Source: Antedon mediterranea (taxonomy: Eukaryota > Echinodermata > Crinoidea > Comatulida > Antedonidae). From it: a DNA stretch of 64,000 nt. The notes below the pieces were generated by a model. That model did no database searches. It was not told the origin of the DNA and saw only the letters and a program-made list of their open reading frames with translations. Position 1 is the first letter of the stretch, and each line of letters begins with the position of its first letter. The translations under genes and the position numbers were made by a program. The stretch covers positions 27,703,795 to 27,767,794 of the forward strand of contig NC_092670.1 of the NCBI RefSeq assembly GCF_964355755.1. Direction: 5' to 3'. This document shows, piece after piece, positions 1-12,894 of the stretch.

Positions 1-1965
1 CACAAAATGGTCTAAAACGTCTCCAAATGCGATTTGAAGCTATTCTGTACACTTTGCTGTTTTGTGTGAATAATTTTGTCAAAATGCTCAAAATGGTCAA
101 AAACGTTTTTAAATACTATATTAAGCTATTTTGTGTTCTTTGATGTTTTTGTGTGAAAAGTTTTATCGAAATGCTCAAAATGGTCTAAAACGGTTTCTAA
201 TGAAATGATTTTAAGAACTTTGATGTTTTTATGTTAACAACTTTTTTAGAAAATCACAAAATGGTCTAAAACGTCTCCAAATGCGATTTGAAGCAATTCT
301 AAGCACTTTGGTGTTTTTATGTTAACAAGTTTTTTCGAAAATCACAAAATGGTATAAAACCTCTCCAAATACGATTTTAAGGTATTCTAAGCACTTTGGT
401 GTTTTTATGTTAACAAGTTTGTTCGAAAATCACAAAATGGTCTAAAACGTCTACAAATGCGATTTGAAGCTATTCTAAGCACTTTGGTGTTTTTATGTTA
501 ACAAGTTTTTTCGAAAATCACAAAATGGTATAAAACGTCTCCAAATGAGATTTTAAGGTATTCTAAGCACTTTGGTGTTTTTATGTTAACAAGTTTTTTC
601 GAAAATCACAAAATGGTCTAAAACGTCTACAAATGCGATTTGAAGCTATTCTAAGCACTTTGGTGTTTTTATGTTAACAAGTTTTTTCGAAAATCACAAA
701 ATGGTATAAAACGTCTCCAAATGCGATTTTAAGCTATTCTAAGCAATTTGGTGTTTTTATGTTAACAAGTTTTTTCGAAAATCACAAAATGGTCGAAAAT
801 GTCACAAAATGCGATTTGAAGCTATTCTAAGCACTTTGGTGTTATTATGTTAACAAGTTTTTTCGAAAATCACAAATTGGTCTAAAACGTCTCCAAATGC
901 GATTTGAAGCTATTTTAAGCACTTTGGTGTTTTTGTGTAACCAAGTTTTTTCGAAAATCACAAAAGGGTCTAAAATGTCTATAAATGCGATTTGAAGCTA
1001 TTCTGTACACTTTGATGTTTTTTTGTTAACAAGTTTTTTCGAAAGTCACAAAATGGTCTAAAACGTCTCTAAATGCGATTTGAAGCTATTCTAAGCACTT
1101 TGGTGTTTTTATGTTAACAAGTTTTTTCGAAAATCACAAAATGGTGTAAAACGTCTCCAAATGCGATTTGAAGCTATTCTAAGCACTTTGGTGTTTTTAT
1201 GTTAACAAGTTTTTTCGAAAATCACAAAATGGTGTAAAACTTCTCCAAATACGATTTTAAGCTATTCTAAGCAATTTGGTGTTTTTATGTTAACAAGTTT
1301 TTTCGAAAATCACAAAATGGTCTAAAACGTCTCCAAATGCGATTTGAAGCTATTCTGTACACTTTGCTGTTTTGTGTGAATAATTTTTGTTGAAATGCTC
1401 AAAATGGTCAAAAACGTTTTTAAATACTATATTAAGCTATTTTGTGTTCTTTGATGTTTTTGTGTGAAAAGTTTTATCGAAATGCTCAAAATGGTCTAAA
1501 ACGGTTTCTAATGTGATTTTAAGCACTTTGGTGTTTTTATGTTAACAAGTTTTTTCGAAAATCACAAAATGGTCTAAAATGTCTCCAAATGCGATTTGAA
1601 GCTTTTCTAAGCACTTTGGTGTTTTTATGTTAACAAGTTTTTTCGAAAATCACAAAATGGTCTAAAACGTCTCCAAATGTGATTTGAAGCTATTCTAAAC
1701 ACTTTGGTGTTTTTATGTTAACAAGTTTTTTCGAAAATCACAAATTGGTCTAAAACGTCTCCAAATGCGATTTGAAGCTATTTTAAGCACTTTGGTGTTT
1801 TTGTGTAACCAAGTTTTTTCGAAAATCACAAAAGGGTCTAAAATGTCTCAAAATGCGATTTGAAGCTATTCTGTACACTTTGATGTTTTTTTGTTAACAA
1901 GTTTTTTCGAAAGTCACAAAATGGTCTAAAAAGTCTCCAAATGCGATTTGAAGCTATTCTAAGCA
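1..1965. repeat. Block P, copy 1 (partner at 51196)
   Basis: The order of monomers and rare markers matches 51196-53160 at a constant offset of 51195. Shared rare markers are B1 with a shortened T-run (TAATTTTGTCAAAA at 71), TAATGAAATG after B2, AAAACCTCTCC with AAATACG, the unusual TTTGTTCG at 418, TCGAAAATGTCAC near 793, GGTGTTATTATG near 840 and TGTCTATAAATG near 975. The match fades near 1935-1965, where this copy has AAAAAGTCTCC followed by an A monomer and the partner has AAAACGTCTCC followed by B1. It may extend upstream of the window. Confidence 0.85.
305..744. repeat. 176-bp dimeric sub-array of alternating A variants
   Basis: Monomers starting at 305, 481 and 657 carry GGTATAAAAC with ATTTTAAG. 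Those at 393 and 569 carry GGTCTAAAACGTCTAC with ATTTGAAGCTATT. The variants alternate, giving a true 176-bp dimer for 2.5 cycles. The same stretch recurs near 3176-3615, 39138-39577 and 51500-51939. A copy near 9409-9672 has one dimer fewer. Private markers include AAAACCTCTCC at the first unit and AAATGAGATT at the third. Confidence 0.85.
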
Positions 1966-2034
1966 CTTTGGTGTTTTTATGTTAACAGGTTTTATCGAAA
2001 ATCACAAAATGGTGTAAAACGTCTCCAAATGCGA

Positions 2035-5000
2035 TTTGAAGCTATTCTAAGCACTTTGGTGTTTTTATGTTAACAAGTTTTTTTCGAAAATCACAAAATG
2101 GTGTAAAACGTCTCCAAATGCGATTTTAAGCTATTCTAAGCAATTTGGTGTTTTTATGTTAACAAGTTTTTTCGAAAATCACAAAATGGTCTAAAACGTC
2201 TCCAAATGCGATTTGAAGCTATTCTGTACACTTTGCTGTTTTGTGAGAATAATTTTTGTCGAAATGCTCAAAATGGTCAAAAACGTTTTTAAATACGATA
2301 TTAAGCTATTTTGTGCTCTTTGATGTTTTTGTGTGAAAAGTTTTATCGAAATGCTCAAAATGGTCTAAAACGGTTTCTAATGTGATTTTAAGCACTTTGA
2401 TGTTTTTATGTTAACAACTTTTTTAGAAAATTACAAAATGGTGTAAAACGTCTCCAAATGCGATTTGAAGCTATTCTAAGCAATTTCGTGTTTTTATGTT
2501 AACAAGTTTTTTCGAAAATCACAAAATGGTCTAAAACGTCTCCAAATGCGATTTGAAGCTATTCTAAGCACTTTTGTGTTTTTATGTTAACAAGTTTTTT
2601 CGAAAATCACAAAATGGTCTAAAATGTCTCCAAATGCGATTTTAAGGTATTCTAAGCACTTTGGTGTTTTTATGTTAACAAGTTTTTTCGAAAATCACAA
2701 AATGGTCTAAAACGTCTACAAATGCGATTTGAAGCTATTCTAAGCACTTTGGTGTTTTTATGTTAACAAGTTTTTTCGAAAATTACAAAATGGTATAAAA
2801 CGTCTCCAAATGCGATTTGAAGATTTTCTAAGCACTTTGGTGTTTTTATGTTTACAAGTTTTTTCGAAAATCACAAAATGGTCTAAAACGTCTCCAAATG
2901 CGATTTGAAGCTATTCTGTACACTTTGCTGTTTTGTGTGAATAATTTTGTCAAAATGCTCAAAATGGTCAAAAACGTTTTTAAATACTATATTAAGCTAT
3001 TTTGTGTTCTTTGATGTTTTTGTGTGAAAAGTTTTATCGAAATGCTCAAAATGGTCTAAAACGGTTTCTAATGAAATGATTTTAAGAACTTTGATGTTTT
3101 TATGTTAACAACTTTTTTAGAAAATCACAAAATGGTCTAAAACGTCTCCAAATGCGATTTGAAGCAATTCTAAGCACTTTGGTGTTTTTATGTTAACAAG
3201 TTTTTTCGAAAATCACAAAATGGTATAAAACCTCTCCAAATGCGATTTTAAGGTATTCTAAGCACTTTGGTGTTTTTATGTTAACAAGTTTTTTCGAAAA
3301 TCACAAAATGGTCTAAAACGTCTACAAATGCGATTTGAAGCTATTCTAAGCACTTTGGTGTTTTTATGTTAACAAGTTTTTTCGAAAATCACAAAATGGT
3401 ATAAAACGTCTCCAAATGAGATTTTAAGGTATTCTAAGCACTTTGGTGTTTTTATGTTAACAAGTTTTTTCGAAAATCACAAAATGGTCTAAAACGTCTA
3501 CAAATGCGATTTGAAGCTATTCTAAGCACTTTGGTGTTTTTATGTTAACAAGTTTTTTCGAAAATCACAAAATGGTATAAAACGTCTCCAAATGCGATTT
3601 TAAGCTATTCTAAGCAATTTGGTGTTTTTATGTTAACAAGTTTTTTCGAAAATCACAAAATGGTCGAAAATGTCACAAAATGCGATTTGAAGCTATTCTA
3701 AGCACTTTGGTGTTATTATGTTAACAAGTTTTTTCGAAAATCACAAATTGGTCTAAAACGTCTCCAAATGCGATTTGAAGCTATTTTAAGCACTTTGGTG
3801 TTTTTGTGTAACCAAGTTTTTTCGAAAATCACAAAATGGTGTAAAACGTCTCCAAATGCGATTTGAAGCTATTCTAAGCACTTTGCTGTTTTGTGTGAAT
3901 AATTTTTGTCGAAATGCTCAAAATGGTCAAAAACGTTTTTAAATACGATATTAAGCTATTTTGTGCTCTTTGATGTTTTTGTGTGAAAAGTTTTATCGAA
4001 ATGCTCAAAATGGTCTAAAACGGTTTCTAATGTGATTTTAAGCACTTTGATGTTTTTATGTTAACAACTTTTTTAGAAAATCACAAAATGGTCTAAAACG
4101 TCTCCAAATGCGATTTGAAGCAATTCTAAGCACTTTGGTGTTTTTATGGTAACGAGTTATTTCGAAAATCACAAAATGGTCTAAAACGTCTCCAAATGCG
4201 ATTTGAAGCTATTCTGTACACTTTGCTGTTTTGTGTGAATAATTTTTGTCAAAATGCTCAAAATGGTCAAAAACGTTTTTTAATACTATATTAAGCTATT
4301 TTGTGCTCTTTGATGTTTTTGTGTGAAAAGTTTTATCGAAATGCTCAAAATGGTCTAAAACGGTTTCTAATGTGATTTTAAGCACTTTGATGTTTTTATG
4401 TTAACAACTTTTTTAGAAAATTACAAAATGGTGTAAAACGTCTCCAAATGCGATTTGAAGCTATTCTAAGCACTTTGGTGTTTTTATGGTAACGAGTTTT
4501 TTTGAATATCACAAAATGGTCTAAAATGTCTCCAAATGCGATTTGAAGCTTTTCTAAGCACTTTGGTGTTTTTATGTTAACAAGTTTTTTCGTAAATCAC
4601 AAAATGGTCTAAAACGTCTCCAAATGTGATTTGAAGCTATTCTAAACACTTTGGTGTTTTTATGTTAACAAGTTTTTTCGAAAATCACAAATTGGTCTAA
4701 AACGTCTCCAAATGCGATTTGAAGCTAGTTTAAGCACTTTTGTGTTTTTGTGTAACCAAGTTTTTTCGAAAATCACAAAAGGGTCTAAAATGTCTCAAAA
4801 TGCGATTTGAAGCTATTCTGTACACTTTGATGTTTTTTTTGTTAACAAGTTTTTTCGAAAGTCACAAAATGGTCTAAAACGTCTCCAAATGCGATTTGAA
4901 GCTATTCTAAGCACTTTGGTGTTTTTATGTTAACAAGTTTTTTCGAAAATCACAAAATGGTGTAAAACGTCTCCAAATGCGATTTGAAGCTATTCTAAGC

Positions 5001-7530
5001 AATTTGGTGTTTTTATGTTAACAAGTTTTTTCGAAAATCACAAAATGGTGTAAAACGTCTCTAAATGCGATTTTAAGCTATTCTAAGCAATTTGGTGTTT
5101 TTTTATGTTAACAAGTTTTTTCGAAAATCACAAAATGGTCTAAAACGTCTCCAAATGCGATTTGAAGCTATTCTGTACACTTTGCTGTTTTGTGAGAATA
5201 ATTTTTGTCGAAATGCTCAAAATGGTCAAAAACGTTTTTAAATACGATATTAAGCTATTTTGTGCTCTTTGATGTTTTTGTGTGAAAAGTTTTATCGAAA
5301 TGCTCAAAATGGTCTAAAACGGTTTCTAATGTGATTTTAAGCACTTTGGTGTTTTTATGTTAACAAGTTTTTTCGAAAATCACAAAATGGTCTAAAACGT
5401 CTCCAAATGTGATTTGAAGCTATTCAAAACACTTTGGTGTTTTTATGTTAACAAGTTTTTTCGAAAATCACAAATTGGTCTAAAACGTCTCCAAATGCGA
5501 TTTGAAGCTATTTTAAGCACTTTGGTGTTTTTGTGTAACCAAGTTTTTTCGAAAATCACAAAAGGGTCTAAAATGTCTCAAAATGCGATTTGAAGCTATT
5601 CTGTACACTTTGATGTTTTTTTGTTAACAAGTTTTTTCGAAAGTCACAAAATGGTCTAAAACGTCTCCAAATGCGATTTGAAGCTATTCTAAGCACTTTG
5701 CTGTTTTGTGTGAATAATTTTTGTCGAAATGCTCAAAATGGTCAAAAACGTTTTTAAATACGATATTAAGCTATTTTGTGCTCTTTGATGTTTTTGTGTG
5801 AAAAGTTTTATCGAAATGCTCAAAATGGTCTAAAACGGTTTCTAATGTGATTTTAAGCACTTTGATGTTTTTATGTTAACAACTTTTTTAGAAAATCACA
5901 AAATGGTCTAAAACGTCTCCAAATGCGATTTGAAGCAATTCTAAGCACTTTGGTGTTTTTATGGTAACGAGTTTTTTTGAATATCACAAAATGGTCTAAA
6001 ATGTCTCCAAATGCGATTTGAAGCTTTTCTAAGCACTTTGGTGTTTTTATGTTAACAAGTTTTTTCGAAAATCACAAAATGGTCTAAAACGTCTCCAAAT
6101 GCGATTTGAAGCTATTCTGTACACTTTGCTGTTTTGTGTGAATAATTTTTGTCGAAATGCTCAAAATGGTCAAAAACGTTTTTAAATACGATATTAAGCT
6201 ATTTTGTGCTCTTTTATGTTTTTGTGTGAAAAGTTTTATCGAAATGCTCAAAATGGTCTAAAACGGTTTCTAATGTGATTTTAAGCACTTTGATGTTTTT
6301 ATGTTAACAACTTTTTTAGAAAATCACAAAATGGTCTAAAACGTCTCCAAATGCGATTTGAAGCAATTCTAAGCACTTTGGTGTTTTTATGGTAACGAGT
6401 TTTTTTGAATATCACAAAATGGTCTAAAATGTCTCCAAATGCGATTTGAAGCTTTTCTAAGCAATTTGGTGTTTTTATGGTAACGAGTTATTTCGAAAAT
6501 CACAAAATGGTCTAAAACGTCTCCAAATGCGATTTGAAGCTATTCTGTACACTTTGCTGTTTTGTGTGAATAATTTTTGTCAAAATGCTCAAAATGGTCA
6601 AAAACGTTTTTAAATACTATATTAAGCTATTTTGTGCTCTTTGATGTTTTTGTGTGAAAAGTTTTATCGAAATGCTCAAAATGGTCTAAAACGGTTTCTA
6701 ATGTGATTTTAAGCACTTTGATGTTTTTATGTTAACAACTTTTTTAGAAAATTACAAAATGGTGTAAAACGTCTCCAAATGCGATTTGAAGCTATTCTAA
6801 GCAATTTGGTGTTTTTATGTTAACAAGTTTTTTCGAAAATCACAAAATGGTCTAAAACGTCTCCAAATGCGATTTGAAGCTATTCTAAGCACTTTTGTGT
6901 TTTTATGTTAACAAGTTTTTTCGAAAATCACAAAATGGTCTACAACGTCTCCAAATGCGATTTGAAGATATTCTAAGCACTTTGGTGTTTTTATGTTAAC
7001 AAGTTTTTTCGAAAATCACAAAGTGGTATAAAACGTCTCCAAATGCGATTTTAAGGTATTCTAAGCACTTTGGTGTTTTTATGTTAACAAGTTTTTTCGA
7101 AAATCACAAAATGGTCTAAAACGTCTCCAAATGTGATTTGAAGCTATTCTAAACACTTTGGTGTTTTTATGTTAACAAGTTTTTTCGAAAATCACAAATT
7201 GGTCTAAAACGTCTCCAAATGCGATTTGAAGCTATTTTAAGCACTTTGGTGTTTTTGTGTAACCAAGTTTTTTCGAAAATCACAAAAGGGTCTAAAATGT
7301 CTCAAAATGCGATTTGAAGCTATTCTGTACACTTTGATGTTTTTATGTTAACAACTTTTTTAGAAAATCACAAAATGGTCTAAAACGTCTCCAAATGCGA
7401 TTTGAAGCAATTCTAAGCACTTTGGTGTTTTTATGGTAACGAGTTTTTTTGAATATCACAAAATGGTCTAAAATGTCTCCAAATGCGATTTGAAGCTTTT
7501 CTAAGCACTTTGGTGTTTTTATGTTAACAA
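2035..7530. repeat. Block Q, copy 1 (5.5 kb; partner at 37997)
   Basis: It matches 37997-43492 at a constant offset of 35962, anchored by TAATTTTGTC at 2942, GTTTTTTAATAC at 4275, TTCGTAAATCAC near 4590, CTCTTTTATG near 6190 and AAAGTGGTATAAAAC near 7020. It includes a second P-like core (2871-3830) and a member of the 2167-bp HOR family (about 4150-6075). The match ends abruptly near 7530: here an A monomer continues into a B cassette, while the partner switches into a B3-type monomer. Confidence 0.85.
4150..6075. repeat. Outlying member of the 2167-bp HOR family
   Basis: It matches about 12459-14384 at an offset of 8309. The anchors are GGTAACGAGTTATTTCG followed by B1 with GTTTTTTAATAC (4275 and 12584), the T8 run near 4832 (13141), the ATGTGATT monomer near 5407, and an ACTTTGCTG B1 start directly after a C series at 5695 (14004). 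The two diverge after about 6075, where this copy has AAAATGGTC before a B cassette and the other has AAAAGGGTC before an A monomer. Confidence 0.8.
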
Positions 7531-7534
7531 GTTT

Positions 7535-9104
7535 TTTCGAAAATCACAAAATGGTCTAAAACGTCTCCAAATGCGATTTGAAGCTATTCTGTACACTTTG
7601 CTGTTTTGTGTGAATAATTTTTGTCGAAATGCTCAAAATGGTCAAAAACGTTTTTAAATACGATATTAAGCTATTTTGTGCTCTTTGATGTTTTTCTGTG
7701 AAAAGTTTTATCGAAATGCTCAAAATGGTCTAAAACGGTTTCTAATGTGATTTTAAGCACTTTGATGTTTTTATGTTAACAACTTTTTTAGAAAATCATA
7801 AAATGGTCTAAAACGTCTCCAAATGCGATTTGAAGCAATTCTAAGCACTTTGGTGTTTTTATGGTAACGAGTTTTTTTGAATATCACAAAATGGTCTAAA
7901 ACGTCTCCAAATGCGATTTGAAGCTTTTCTAAGCACTTTGGTGTTTTTATGTTTACAAGTTTTTTCGAAAATCACAAAATGGTCTAAAACGGCTCCAAAT
8001 ACGATTTGAAGCTATTCTAAGCACTTTGGTGTTTTTATGTTAACAAGTTTTTTCGAAAATCACAAAATGGTCTAAAACGTCTCCAAATGCGATTTGAAGC
8101 TATTCTAAGCACTTTTGTGTTTTTATGTTAACAAGTTTTTTCGAAAATCACAAAATGGTCTAAAATGTCTCAAAATGCGATTTGAAGCTATTCTGTACAC
8201 TTTGATGTTTTTTTGTTAACAAGTTTTTTCGAAAGTCACAAAATGGTCTAAAACGTCTCCAAATGCGATTTGAAGCTATTCTAAGCACTTTGGTGTTTTT
8301 ATGTTAACAAGTTTTTTCGAAAATCACAAAATGGTGTAAAACGTCTCCAAATGCGATTTGAAGCTATTCTAAGCACTTTGGTGTTTTTATGTTAACAAGT
8401 TTTTTCGAAAATCACAAAATGGTCTAAAACGTCTCCAAATGCGATTTGAAGCTATTCTGTACACTTTGCTGTTTTGTGTGAATAATTTTTGTTGAAATGC
8501 TCAAAATGGTCAAAAACGTTTTTAAATACGATATTAAGCTATTTTGTGCTCTTTGATGTTTTTGTGTGAAAAGTTTTATCGAAATGCTCAAAATGGTCTA
8601 AAACGGTTTCTAATGTGATTTTAAGCACTTTGGTGTTTTTATGTTAACAAGTTTTTTCGAAAATCACAAAATGGTCTAAAATGTCTCCAAATGCGATTTG
8701 AAGCTTTTCTAAGCACTTTGGTGTTTTTATGTTAACAAGTTTTTTCGAAAATCACAAAATGGTCTAAAACGTCTCCAAATGTGATTTGAAGCTATTCTAA
8801 ACACTTTGGTGTTTTTATGTTAACAAGTTTTTTCGAAAATCACAAATTGGTCTAAAACGTCTCCAAATGCGATTTGAAGCTATTTTAAGCACTTTGGTGT
8901 TTTTGTGTAACCAAGTTTTTTCGAAAATCACAAAAGGGTCTAAAATGTCTCAAAATGCGATTTGAAGCTATTCTAAGCACTTTGGTGTTTTTATGTTAAC
9001 AAGTTTTATCGAAAATCACAAAATGGTGTAAAACGTCTCCAAATGCGATTTGAAGCTATTCTAAGCAATTTGGTGTTTTTATGTTAACAAGTTTTTTCGA
9101 AAAT
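7535..9104. repeat. Mosaic satellite segment between blocks Q and P-prime
   Basis: No single long partner covers this segment. Its first part (about 7535-8040) resembles about 22331-22836, including the AAAACGGCTCCAAATACG monomer at 7985 and 22781, but it lacks the extra T that characterises the B1 near 22411. It has a private ATGTTTTTCTGTG in B2 near 7691. The rest contains a C-series fragment (8160-8230), a GTTGAAAT-type B cassette near 8490 and a C series near 8820-8960 that runs straight into an A monomer. Confidence 0.75.
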
Positions 9105-10280
9105 CACAAAATGGTCTAAAACGTCTCCAAATGCGATTTGAAGCTATTCTGTACACTTTGCTGTTTTGTGTGAATAATTTTGTCAAAATGCTCAAAATGG
9201 TCAAAAACGTTTTTAAATACTATATTAAGCTATTTTGTGTTCTTTGATGTTTTTGTGTGAAAAGTTTTATCGAAATGCTCAAAATGGTCTAAAACGGTTT
9301 CTAATGAAATGATTTTAAGAACTTTGATGTTTTTATGTTAACAACTTTTTTAGAAAATCACAAAATGGTCTAAAACGTCTCCAAATGCGATTTGAAGCAA
9401 TTCTAAGCACTTTGGTGTTTTTATGTTAACAAGTTTTTTCGAAAATCACAAAATGGTATAAAACCTCTCCAAATGCGATTTTAAGGTATTCTAAGCACTT
9501 TGGTGTTTTTATGTTAACAAGTTTTTTCGAAAATCACAAAATGGTCTAAAACGTCTACAAATGCGATTTGAAGCTATTCTAAGCACTTTGGTGTTTTTAT
9601 GTTAACAAGTTTTTTCGAAAATCACAAAATGGTATAAAACGTCTCCAAATGCGATTTTAAGCTATTCTAAGCAATTTGGTGTTTTTATGTTAACAAGTTT
9701 TTTCGAAAATCACAAAATGGTCGAAAATGTCACAAAATGCGATTTGAAGCTATTCTAAGCACTTTGGTGTTATTATGTTAACAAGTTTTTTCGAAAATCA
9801 CAAATTGGTCTAAAACGTCTCCAAATGCGATTTGAAGCTATTTTAAGCACTTTGGTGTTTTTGTGTAACCAAGTTTTTTCGAAAATCACAAAAGGGTCTA
9901 AAATGTCTCAAAATGCGATTTGAAGCTATTCTGTACACTTTGATGTTTTTTTGTTAACAAGTTTTTTCGAAAGTCACAAAATGGTCTAAAACGTCTCCAA
10001 ATGCGATTTGAAGCTATTCTAAGCACTTTGGTGTTTTTATGTTAACAAGTTTTTTCGAAAATCACAAAATGGTGTAAAACGTCTCCAAATGCGATTTGAA
10101 GCTATTCTAAGCACTTTGGTGTTTTTATGTTAACAAGTTTTTTCGAAAATCACAAAATGGTGTAAAACTTCTCCAAATACGATTTTAAGCTATTCTAAGC
10201 AATTTGGTGTTTTTATGTTAACAAGTTTTTTCGAAAATCACAAAATGGTCTAAAACGTCTCCAAATGCGATTTGAAGTTA
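9105..10280. repeat. Block P-prime: version of P lacking 176 bp
   Basis: Alignment to 1-1350 starts at offset 9104 (TAATTTTGTC at 9175 versus 71) and shifts to 8928 by the GGTCGAAAAT marker (9719 versus 791). The difference is exactly 176 bp, or two monomers, removed from the dimeric sub-array without disturbing the phase. It also has TGTCTCAAAATG near 9905 where P has TGTCTATAAATG, so it is a sister lineage rather than a direct copy. Confidence 0.82.
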
Positions 10281-11270
10281 TTCTGTACACTTTGCTGTTT
10301 TGTGAGAATAATTTTTGTCGAAATGCTCAAAATGGTCAAAAACGTTTTTAAATACGATATTAAGCTATTTTGTGCTCTTTGATGTTTTTGTGTGAAAAGT
10401 TTTATCGAAATGCTCAAAATGGTCTAAAACGGTTTCTAATGTGATTTTAAGCACTTTGGTGTTTTTATGTTAACAAGTTTTTTTGAAAATCACAAAATGG
10501 TCTAAAACGTCTCCAAATGTGATTTGAAGCTATTCTAAACACTTTGGTGTTTTTATGTTAACAAGTTTTTTCGAAAATCACAAATTGGTCTAAAACGTCT
10601 CCAAATGCGATTTGAAGCTATTTTAAGCACTTTGGTGTTTTTGTGTAACCAAGTTTTTTCGAAAATCACAAAAGGGTCTAAAATGTCTCAAAATGCGATT
10701 TGAAGCTATTCTGTACACTTTGATGTTTTTTTGTTAACAAGTTTTTTCGAAAGTCACAAAATGGTCTAAAACGTCTCCAAATGCGATTTGAAGCTATTCT
10801 AAGCACTTTGGTGTTTTTATGTTAACAAGTTTTTTCGAAAATCACAAAATGGTGTAAAACGTCTCCAAATGCGATTTGAAGCTATTCTAAGCACTTTGGT
10901 GTTTTTATGTTAACAAGTTTTTTCGAAAATCACAAAATGGTGTAAAACTTCTCCAAATACGATTTTAAGCTATTCTAAGCAATTTGGTGTTTTTATGTTA
11001 ACAAGTTTTTTCGAAAATCACAAAATGGTCTAAAACGTCTCCAAATGCGATTTGAAGCTATTCTGTACACTTTGCTGTTTTGTGTGAATAATTTTTGTTG
11101 AAATGCTCAAAATGGTCAAAAACGTTTTTAAATACTATATTATGCTATTTTGTGTTCTTTGATGTTTTTGTGTGAAAAGTTTTATCGAAATGCTCAAAAT
11201 GGTCTAAAACGGTTTCTAATGTGATTCTAAGCACTTTGGTGTTTTTATGTTAAGAAGTTTTTTCGAAAAT
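9790..11270. repeat. 780-bp HOR, two tandem copies
   Basis: The C-series marker AAAGGGTCTA falls at 9891 and 10671, and TGTAAAACTT at 10161 and 10941. Both pairs are 780 bp apart. Each unit runs C series, A, GGTGTAAAAC A, TGTAAAACTTCTCC A, A, then a B cassette. The B cassettes differ (GTGAGAATA and GTCGAAAT in the first, GTGTGAATA and GTTGAAAT in the second), so the second unit has either diverged or had its B cassette replaced. The monomer after the second B2 carries two private changes, GTGATTCTAAGC near 11223 and GTTAAGAAG near 11250. Confidence 0.8.
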
Positions 11271-12458
11271 CACAAAATGGTATAAAACGTCTCCAAATGC
11301 GATTTTAAGGTATTCTAAGCACTTTGGTGTTTTTATGTTAACAAGTTTTTTCGAAAATCACAAAATGGTCTAAAACGTCTACAAATGCGATTTGAAGCTA
11401 TTCTAAGCACTTTGGTGTTTTTATGTTAACAAGTTTTTTCGAAAATCACAAAATGGTCTAAAACGTCTCCAAATGCGATTTGAAGCTATTCTGTACACTT
11501 TGCTGTTTTGTGTGAATAATTTTTGTCGAAATGCTCAAAATGGTCAAAAACGTTTTTAAATACGATATTAAGCTATTTTGTGCTCTTTGATGTTTTTGTG
11601 TGAAAAGTTTTATCGAAATGCTCAAAATGGTCTAAAACGGTTTCTAATGTGATTTTAAGCACTTTGATGTTTTTATGTTAACAACTTTTTTAGAAAATCA
11701 CAAAATGGTCTAAAACGTCTCCAAATGCGATTTGAAGCAATTCTAAGCACTTTGGTGTTTTTATGGTAACGAGTTTTTTTGAATATCACAAAATGGTCTA
11801 AAATGTCTCCAAATGCGATTTGAAGCTATTCTGTACACTTTGATGTTTTTTTGTTAACAAGTTTTTTCGAAAGTCACAAAATGGTCTAAAACGTCTCCAA
11901 ATGCGATTTGAAGCTATTCTAAGCACTTTGGTGTTTTTATGTTAACAAGTTTTTTCGAAAATCACAAAATGGTGTAAAACGTCTCCAAATGCGATTTGAA
12001 GCTATTCTAAGCACTTTGGTGTTTTTATGTTAACAAGTTTTTTCGAAAATCACAAAATGGTGTAAAACTTCTCCAAATACGATTTTAAGCTATTCTAAGC
12101 AATTTGGTGTTTTTATGTTAACAAGTTTTTTCGAAAATCACAAAATGGTCTAAAACGTCTCCAAATGCGATTTGAAGCTATTCTGTACACTTTGCTGTTT
12201 TGTGTGAATAATTTTTGTTGAAATGCTCAAAATGGTCAAAAACGTTTTTAAATACTATATTAAGCTATTTTGTGTTCTTTGATGTTTTTGTGTGAAAAGT
12301 TTTATCGAAATGCTCAAAATGGTCTAAAACGGTTTCTAATGTGATTTTAAGCACTTTGATGTTTTTATGTTAACAACTTTTTTAGAAAATCACAAAATGG
12401 TCTAAAACGTCTCCAAATGCGATTTTAAGCAATTCTAAGCACTTTGGTGTTTTTATGG
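11271..12458. repeat. Mosaic satellite segment
   Basis: This is a mix of pieces seen elsewhere: a GGTATAAAAC and TCTAC pair like the P dimer (11279-11400), a B cassette near 11495 with B3 and GGTAACGAG, a TGTACACTTTGATG third-C monomer near 11830 joined without the rest of the C series, the TGTAAAACTT monomer near 12061, and a GTTGAAAT B cassette near 12195. Its B2 ends in B3 with GATTTTAAGCAATTC near 12421, a private combination. Confidence 0.72.
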
Positions 12459-12894
12459 TAACGAGTTATTTCGAAAATCACAAAATGGTCTAAAAGGTCT
12501 CCAAATGCGATTTGAAGCTATTCTGTACACTTTGCTGTTTTGTGTGAATAATTTTTGTCAAAATGCTCAAAATGGTCAAAAACGTTTTTTAATACTATAT
12601 TAAGCTATTTTGTGCTCTTTGATGTTTTTGTGTGAAAAGTTTTATCGAAATGCTAAAAATGGTCTAAAACGGTTTCTAATGTGATTTTAAGCACTTTGAT
12701 GTTTTTATGTTAACAACTTTTTTAGAAAATTACAAAATGGTGTAAAACGTCTCCAAATGCGATTTGAAGCTATTCTAAGCACTTTGGTGTTTTTATGGTA
12801 ACGAGTTTTTTTGAATATCACAAAATGGTCTAAAATGTCTCCAAATGCGATTTGAAGCTTTTCTAAGCACTTTGGTGTTTTTATGTTAACAAGT

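Noticed and set aside
4821-4850. Poly-T runs of 7 or 8 as terminators
   Set aside because: They are length variants of the monomer T-run (also near 13141, 15308 and 17475) with no GC-rich hairpin upstream.
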